A DNA stretch of 10,631 nt from DASZMJ01 sp035551935 (GTDB lineage: Bacteria > Planctomycetota > Planctomycetia > Isosphaerales > Isosphaeraceae). A model generated the notes under the pieces. The model saw only the letters and a list, made by a program, of their open reading frames with translations. It was not told the DNA's origin and did no database searches. The stretch spans positions 1 to 10,631 of the forward strand of contig DASZMJ010000527.1 in assembly GCA_035551935.1 (NCBI GenBank). The letters are read 5' to 3'. Of the stretch, positions 6,347 through 10,631 are shown piece after piece. The number at the start of each line of letters is the position of its first letter. The stretch's first letter is position 1. The translations under genes were made by a program, and so were the position numbers.

Positions 6347-8785
6347 ATGAACAACCGATTCACGATCGCCCTGTTCGTCGTCTTCGTCGCGGCCCTCGGC
6401 CTGCTCTGGTACGCCGACTACGCGCAGTTGCCGACGCCGGACCAGCTCAAGAAGCGCGATCAGCTCGTCCTCCCCGAGCTCGCCGACGTCAAGCCGATCG
6501 ACGTCGTCCGCGTCGAGATCGACGGCGGCAAGGAGCCGGTCGTCCTGGAGCGTCGCGACGAGGACGCCTGGCAGTTGACCCGGCCCACCGACGCGCTCGC
6601 CGACAAGATGCGCGTCGACGCCCTGCTCGGCAACCTCAGGGGACTCCGCAAGATCGGCGACGAGCCGTCGATCCAGGGGGACCCGGGCCGCTACGGCTTG
6701 GCCAAGCCGGCCCGCGTCATCCGCCTCTACACCAAGGGGTCGGAGAAGCCCGTCGCGGCCCTCGAGCTCGGCGACACGAACCAGAACGGCCGCTACGTCC
6801 GGCCGCCAGGGGCGAAGGGGATCGAGGTCGCGAATGCCTCGCTGCTCACGGCGGCCGATATCCCCGCGTCCGACTGGCGCGAGCAGCGCCTCATCCCCGC
6901 GACGAGCTTCGCCATCAAGGACGTGACCGTCTCCAAGCGAGGGCGCACGGTCCTGGAGGTCGGCCGCGAGGGGACGAAGTGGCGGATCGAGAAGCCGATC
7001 CGGGCGCCGGCCGACGAGATCAAGATCCAGGGGGTCCTCGGCGACCTGACCGGCCTCCACGTGGCCGACGGCGCCAAGGGGTTCGTCGCCGACAACGTCA
7101 AGGACCTGGCGCGATTCGGCCTCGACGAGCCCCGGCTGACGATCACCGTCCGGGAGGCCCAGCAGTCCGGCAACGACCGGTCCGTAACCGTCGCCATCGG
7201 CAAGGCCGTCGACGAACGCGCCGATCGCGCCTTCGCGCGGCGGACGGACCAGGACGACGTCGTCGTCGTCGACCCGACCCCGGTCCTCGAGCTCGGCAAC
7301 CGACCGTCGTCGCTCCGGAGCAGCAAGCTCGCCGACTTCGACCCCGAGATGATCGACCACATCGCGCTGCGGGTCGGCAAGGTCGAGCACGAGCTGAGGC
7401 GCGTGAAGGAGAAGGATCGCGAGCGCTGGGAGATCCTCAAGCCGTCGAAGGCCGAGGCCGACCCGAGGACCGTCCAGAACCTGCTCGCCCGGCTCGCCGC
7501 GGTCGAGGCCAGCGACTTCCTCGACCGCGACAAGGTCCGCGACGCCGGCCTGAATCCCCCCGCCGCCGAGGTCACCCTCTGGAAGGCCGACGAGCCGAAG
7601 GAGGGTGAGGATCAGGATCAGGATAAGGAGGCGAGCCGGTCCGAGGCGAAGTCGGCCGAGCCGGCCCCCGTCTTCCAGCTCACGATCGGCAGGCACGAGG
7701 CGGCCAAGAAGACGGTGCTGGCGACGACGCCGGGGGACCCGACGACCCTCCTGGCCTTGCCCGACAACATCCTCGAGATCCTCCCCCGCGGCCCGCTCTC
7801 GTTCCGCGACCGGACGATCGTCTCCGGCCTGAGCCCGACCGCGATCGACCGCGTGGTCGTCGCGACCAAGGCCCGCACGACCGTGCTCGAGGCCCCCGCC
7901 AAGCGGCCCGGCGACTTCGACCACTGGCGGCTCACCAAGCCCGTCGACGCCCCCGCCGACGCGACCCTGATCAGGCTTCTCGCCCAGCTCCTCTCGAACC
8001 TCCGCGCCGCGGACTTCATCGCCGACAAGGCCGACGACCCGAAGGCCTTCGGCCTCGACGACCCGTTCCTCGTCGTCTCGTGGCAGTGGCGGCCCGAGGC
8101 AACCGCGTCGTCGAAGGCGTCGCCCGAATCGACCGAGCGGACTTTGAAGATCGGCGCCGTCGTGCCGAACACGCGCGGCTCGCGGTATGCGATGATCTCG
8201 GGCAGCCCGGCCGTCTTCGCGGTGAACCCGGAGACGATCCGGATCCTCGAGTCCGACTGGCACGAGCACCTCGTCATCCCCAAGTTCGCGCTCGACGACG
8301 TGGCGCGGGTCGAGCTGCGGCGGGCCGGCCAGACGATCGTCCTCGCGCCGTCGGGCGGCCGGACACCCGGCGGCCGCCCCGAGTGGAAGGTGGCGTCGGG
8401 CGAGTTGAAGGGGATCGACCTCGGGCAGCTCAACCCCCTGCTCGAGATGATGTCGGGCCTGCAAGCCTTGCGGTTCACGCAGTATGAGGGCCCGTTGCCG
8501 CCGCGGGCCGGCCTGTCGCCGCCGCGGTTGCAGGTCGGCGTCGACCTCCAGGGCGGCCAGGGGACGCGCCTGCTCCGCATCGGCGACGCCGGCCCCGAGC
8601 CCGGGACCCGCCTGGCCGCGACCTCCTCGGGCGCCGAGGGGGCCGTCTTCCTGCTCAACTCGGGCGCCTGGGAGAACTGGATCGAGCCCCCGGGACCGGC
8701 CAAGACTCCCGCCCCGGCCCCGGCTTCGGCCAAGGGCGAATCCGGCAAGCTCCCCGAGGACGTCTTCGCCCCCGCGCCGCATTGA
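6347..8785 (+). CDS. Membrane-anchored protein with five tandem DUF4340-type units
   Basis: This 812-residue protein has one N-terminal membrane helix (about 5-21) and then an extracytoplasmic chain. One unit can be read five times: a V-rich strand pair, a Trp-led helix motif (W75, W212, W361, W527, W680; typically W-x-(I/L)-x-x-P...AD...LL..L), then a GLxxP turn (117-121, 258-262, 401-405, 569-573, 722-726), then an IG-type strand and a strand-turn-strand hairpin. Spacing is about 140-165 residues. DUF4340 proteins commonly follow gldG-like genes, which fits the position here. The fifth unit lacks the Pro after Trp. A charged linker (about 414-440) lies in unit three and a Pro/Ala-rich tail ends the protein. 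It probably acts as a periplasmic scaffold of the ABC complex. The ATG at 6347 is 31 bases after the gldG-like stop and has no clear GGAG site, so its initiation may be weak or coupled. Confidence 0.88.
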   Translation: MNNRFTIALFVVFVAALGLLWYADYAQLPTPDQLKKRDQLVLPELADVKPIDVVRVEIDGGKEPVVLERRDEDAWQLTRPTDALADKMRVDALLGNLRGLRKIGDEPSIQGDPGRYGLAKPARVIRLYTKGSEKPVAALELGDTNQNGRYVRPPGAKGIEVANASLLTAADIPASDWREQRLIPATSFAIKDVTVSKRGRTVLEVGREGTKWRIEKPIRAPADEIKIQGVLGDLTGLHVADGAKGFVADNVKDLARFGLDEPRLTITVREAQQSGNDRSVTVAIGKAVDERADRAFARRTDQDDVVVVDPTPVLELGNRPSSLRSSKLADFDPEMIDHIALRVGKVEHELRRVKEKDRERWEILKPSKAEADPRTVQNLLARLAAVEASDFLDRDKVRDAGLNPPAAEVTLWKADEPKEGEDQDQDKEASRSEAKSAEPAPVFQLTIGRHEAAKKTVLATTPGDPTTLLALPDNILEILPRGPLSFRDRTIVSGLSPTAIDRVVVATKARTTVLEAPAKRPGDFDHWRLTKPVDAPADATLIRLLAQLLSNLRAADFIADKADDPKAFGLDDPFLVVSWQWRPEATASSKASPESTERTLKIGAVVPNTRGSRYAMISGSPAVFAVNPETIRILESDWHEHLVIPKFALDDVARVELRRAGQTIVLAPSGGRTPGGRPEWKVASGELKGIDLGQLNPLLEMMSGLQALRFTQYEGPLPPRAGLSPPRLQVGVDLQGGQGTRLLRIGDAGPEPGTRLAATSSGAEGAVFLLNSGAWENWIEPPGPAKTPAPAPASAKGESGKLPEDVFAPAPH

Positions 8786-8811
8786 CAGATCCCGCATCGT
8801 CGGAGACCTCC

Positions 8812-9396
8812 GTGCTTCAGATCGTCCATTACCCCCACCCCGCGTTGCGGTACGAGTCGCGCCCCGTCGCGCGGATCGACGACACGCTCCGTGCCCACGT
8901 CCGCGAGATGTTCGACCTGATGTACGCGGCCCGGGGGATCGGCCTGGCCGCCAACCAGGTCGCGTTGCCGTTCCGCTTCTTCCTCCTGAACCTGACGGCC
9001 GACCCCGAGCAGAAGGACCAGGAACAGGTCTTCATCAACCCCGAGATCGTCAAGCGGCACTCGATGATCGAGGAGGAGGAGGGCTGCCTGAGCCTGCCGG
9101 GCCTCTACAGCAAGGTCCGGCGCGCCAAGAAGATCCGCGTCCAGGCCTACGACCTCGCGGGCCAGCCGATCGAGGTCGACGCCGAGGACCTGCTCAGCCG
9201 CGCCCTCCAGCACGAGACCGACCACCTCTCCGGCCGCCTCTTCGTCGACCTCCTCGACCCCGCCGCCAACGCCGCCGCCGCCCCCAAGCTCCGCGAGTTC
9301 GAGCAGGCCTACCGCCGGGCCCAGGCCGACGGCGCCATCCCGCCCGACGACGAGCTGAAGCGCCGCCTCGACGAGTTGGCGAATGGGGGAGGGTGA
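8812..9396 (+). CDS. def: Peptide deformylase
   Basis: This 194-residue cytoplasmic metalloenzyme removes the formyl group from the N-terminal Met of new proteins. All three family motifs are intact: GIGLAANQ (42-49), EGCLS with metal ligand Cys92 (90-94), and QHETDH with ligands His134 and His138 and catalytic Glu135 (133-138). The GTG at 8812 is preferred because GGAGA lies about seven bases upstream and the family N-terminus (LQIVHYPHPALR) begins at once. An upstream TTG at 8782 overlaps the previous stop as ATTGA and would add ten residues with no family similarity. The C-terminus after about residue 150 is a longer, Ala-rich and charged tail. It is the last gene of the ABC operon, 26 bases after the DUF4340 stop, and lies upstream of its functional partner fmt. 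Confidence 0.97.
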   Translation: MLQIVHYPHPALRYESRPVARIDDTLRAHVREMFDLMYAARGIGLAANQVALPFRFFLLNLTADPEQKDQEQVFINPEIVKRHSMIEEEEGCLSLPGLYSKVRRAKKIRVQAYDLAGQPIEVDAEDLLSRALQHETDHLSGRLFVDLLDPAANAAAAPKLREFEQAYRRAQADGAIPPDDELKRRLDELANGGG

Positions 9397-9501
9397 TCTC
9401 ACCGCGGAGGTCGCGGAGAAGAAGAAAGATAATATCAAATATTCATAATAATTAATGAATTTCTTACCTCTGCGTCCTCCGCGATCTCCGCGGTGAAATC
9501 A
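9394..9501. repeat. Inverted pair of 9-nt-period repeats forming a 25-bp hairpin
   Basis: The left arm (9394-9418) and right arm (9477-9501) are inverted copies matching at 23 of 25 positions; in RNA one mismatch is a G-U pair. Each arm is made of degenerate 9-mers: CACCGCGGA, GGTCGCGGA, GAAGAAGAA on the left, and CACCGCGGA, GATCGCGGA, GGACGCAGA, GGTAAGAAA on the right when read as reverse complement. Between them lies an AT-rich core holding a further inverted repeat, ATTCAT/ATGAAT (9441-9446, 9455-9460). The left arm begins at the def stop codon. The hairpin could end the def transcript, and the AT-rich core (about 9428-9462) could hold a promoter for fmt. Repeats of this look are, to my memory, dispersed in planctomycete and some other bacterial genomes. 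Confidence 0.8.
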
Positions 9502-9522
9502 CCCCCTCTCCCGGAGTCCCGC

Positions 9523-10476
9523 ATGCCCCCCACGCTGATCATGCTCGGGACCGGGGACTTCGCGCTGCCGACCTTCGAGCGGCTCTGCGAGGCGGGGCAT
9601 CGCGTGGCGGCCCTGGTCACGCAGCCCGACCGGCCGCAGGGGCGGAAGCAGGAACTCATCCCGAGCCGGATCAAGCAGGCGGCGCTCGCGCGCGGGGTGC
9701 GGGTCGAGCAGCCGGAGGACGTCAACGCGCCCGAGGCGCTCGAGACGATCCGAGCGATCGGGGCGGACCTGCTCGTGACCGCGGCCTATGGCCAGATCCT
9801 CTCGGCCGAACTGCTCGCGATCCCGAGGCTCGGCGGCCTGAACCTGCACGGCTCGATCCTGCCGGCCTTTCGCGGGGCCGCGCCGGTGGCGCGGGCGATC
9901 GAGCGGGGCGAGCGCGAGACGGGCGTGACTGTCATCCGGATGAGCCCGCGCGTCGACGCCGGCGGCATGATCGCGTTCGCCCGCACCCCGATCGGCCCCG
10001 ACGAGACGGCCGGCGAGCTCGAAGCTCGCCTCGCCGAACTGGGGGCGCCCCTGGTCGTCGAGGTCATCGCGCAGGTCGCCGCCGGCACGGCGGCGGTCCT
10101 GCCGCAGGACCGATCGAAGGTGACGAAGGCGCCGAAGCTCCGCAAGGAGGACGGGCGGATCGACTGGTCCAGGCCCGCCCAGGCGGTCCACGACCTCGTC
10201 CGCGCCATGCAGCCCTGGCCGACCGCCTCGACGAGCTGGCATCCGGCCGACGTCGACAGGGCTCCGATGCGATTGATCGTCCACAAGACCGCCCTCGCCG
10301 ACGGCGAAGGGCCCGCGGGCACGGTCCTCGAGGCCGAGGGGGACCGCCTCATCATCGCCGCCGGCCGGGGCGCGGTGCGATTGTTGACCGTCCAGATTGC
10401 CGGCAAGAAGGCGATGGGCGTCGCCGAGTTCCTCCGCGGCCACCACGTCTTCCCGGGCGACCGGATGGGAGACTGA
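9523..10476 (+). CDS. fmt: Methionyl-tRNA formyltransferase
   Basis: This 317-residue cytoplasmic enzyme transfers a formyl group from 10-formyltetrahydrofolate to the amino group of initiator Met-tRNA. The N-terminal catalytic domain shows GTGDFALP (9-16), VTQPDRPQGR (32-41), the AAYGQIL segment (87-93) and NLHGSILPAFRGAAP (107-121), with the catalytic trio Asn107, His109 and Asp145. The C-terminal tRNA-binding domain begins near 205 with GRIDWSRPAQAVHDLVRA and ends with GKKAMGVAEFLRGH (294-307). The length matches the family. The ATG at 9523 has GGAG six bases upstream (9513-9516). A GTG at 9493 is in frame but would place non-family residues first. It follows def after 126 bases that hold a strong hairpin, so it may be co-transcribed by read-through or have its own promoter. 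Confidence 0.97.
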   Translation: MPPTLIMLGTGDFALPTFERLCEAGHRVAALVTQPDRPQGRKQELIPSRIKQAALARGVRVEQPEDVNAPEALETIRAIGADLLVTAAYGQILSAELLAIPRLGGLNLHGSILPAFRGAAPVARAIERGERETGVTVIRMSPRVDAGGMIAFARTPIGPDETAGELEARLAELGAPLVVEVIAQVAAGTAAVLPQDRSKVTKAPKLRKEDGRIDWSRPAQAVHDLVRAMQPWPTASTSWHPADVDRAPMRLIVHKTALADGEGPAGTVLEAEGDRLIIAAGRGAVRLLTVQIAGKKAMGVAEFLRGHHVFPGDRMGD

Positions 10477-10488
10477 GAAGAGGGTCCG

Positions 10489-10520
10489 CCACAAAGGCAC
10501 AGAAGACACAAATAGGAAAG
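10489..10520 (+). repeat. Third, diverged copy of the 9-nt-period repeat
   Basis: Starting 12 bases after the fmt stop, 9-mers CCACAAAGG, CACAGAAGA and CACAAATAG are followed by GAAAG. The period and the purine pattern match the elements between def and fmt, but with ACA in place of CGC cores. It is a single copy in forward orientation with no inverted partner in the window. It probably belongs to the same dispersed repeat class. Confidence 0.6.
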
Positions 10521-10631
10521 AATTTCAGCTTTTGATGGCCTGCTCCCCATTTCTTGGTCCGGTGATAAAGCAAATCACTGATGCGGTTGTTCAGTAGGTA
10601 ACGGCTCGTTCGGGTTCTCTGCGATAGGCAC
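10521..10631. other. Right-edge intergenic DNA, lower GC, no gene seen
   Basis: This stretch is clearly less GC-rich than the rest of the window and lacks a credible frame. Frames running in from fmt's shadow are short. It ends at the window edge in a segment (about 10590-10631) that may lead into a further gene, tRNA or mobile element outside the view. No tRNA fold or transposon end could be confirmed. Confidence 0.4.

Noticed and set aside
4366..6363. Long minus-strand frame opposite the GldG-like gene
   Set aside because: It is a mirror of a codon-biased GC-rich gene, full of Arg/Gly/Asp/Val runs without domains, and overlaps clear family motifs on the plus strand.
7605..7632. Short 6-nt repeat (GAGGAT/CAGGAT) as a separate repeat element
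   Set aside because: It codes for the acidic linker EDQDQDK in the DUF4340 protein and has only about four degenerate units; low-complexity coding explains it.
6140..8797. Very long minus-strand frame opposite the DUF4340 gene
   Set aside because: Its 885 codons look striking, but the composition is that of an antisense shadow and no motif or signal peptide is present, whereas the plus strand has five ordered repeats and an N-terminal helix.
9397..9522. CRISPR-like repeat array
   Set aside because: The units are 9 bases, degenerate and without spacers, and no cas gene is present in the window.
10560..10631. Possible tRNA or transposon end at the right edge
   Set aside because: A GGTTC-like segment is present, but no cloverleaf stems or terminal inverted repeats could be paired within the visible bases.

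Overview
The window is GC-rich DNA with GGAG-type ribosome binding sites and two secreted proteins of a planctomycete style. Together with a Gld-type ABC operon and a def-fmt pair, this suggests a member of the Planctomycetota, probably the Isosphaeraceae. The taxonomic call is an inference from protein style and base composition, because no rRNA or marker phylogeny is available here.

Layout: the left edge holds a possible divergent gene start (1-38, minus strand). Next is a hypothetical protein (75-1022, plus) that resembles a planctomycete-specific family but seems to lack its N-terminal part. A small hairpin follows its stop. A short exported protein with a Pro-Tyr repeat (1256-1669, plus) faces a second small exported protein (1761-2165, minus), and a strong two-part hairpin (1689-1736) lies between the two convergent genes. 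About 510 bases without a credible gene (2166-2676) separate the minus-strand gene from the main operon and contain three small inverted repeats.

The main operon runs plus-strand from 2677 to 9396 with almost no gaps: an ABC ATPase (GldA-like), an ABC-2 permease (GldF/NosY-like), a GldG-like auxiliary membrane protein, an 812-residue membrane-anchored DUF4340-type protein in which five tandem copies of one fold unit can be read, and peptide deformylase (def). The first four probably form one envelope ABC complex: ATPase and permease in and at the inner membrane, and two large extracytoplasmic partners. The substrate is unknown. Peptide deformylase starts within about 30 bases of the previous stop, so its translation may be linked to that of the ABC genes.

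A 25-bp imperfect hairpin (9394-9501), made of two inverted copies of a 9-nt-period repeat around an AT-rich core, separates def from fmt (9523-10476). fmt encodes methionyl-tRNA formyltransferase. def and fmt are functional partners: one adds the formyl group to initiator Met-tRNA and the other removes it from new proteins. A third, diverged copy of the 9-nt-period repeat follows fmt, and the last ~110 bases are lower in GC with no recognisable gene.

There is no CRISPR array, rRNA, tRNA or recognisable transposase in the window. The items most worth a second look are the five-repeat DUF4340 protein in its Gld-like operon and the paired period-9 repeats.
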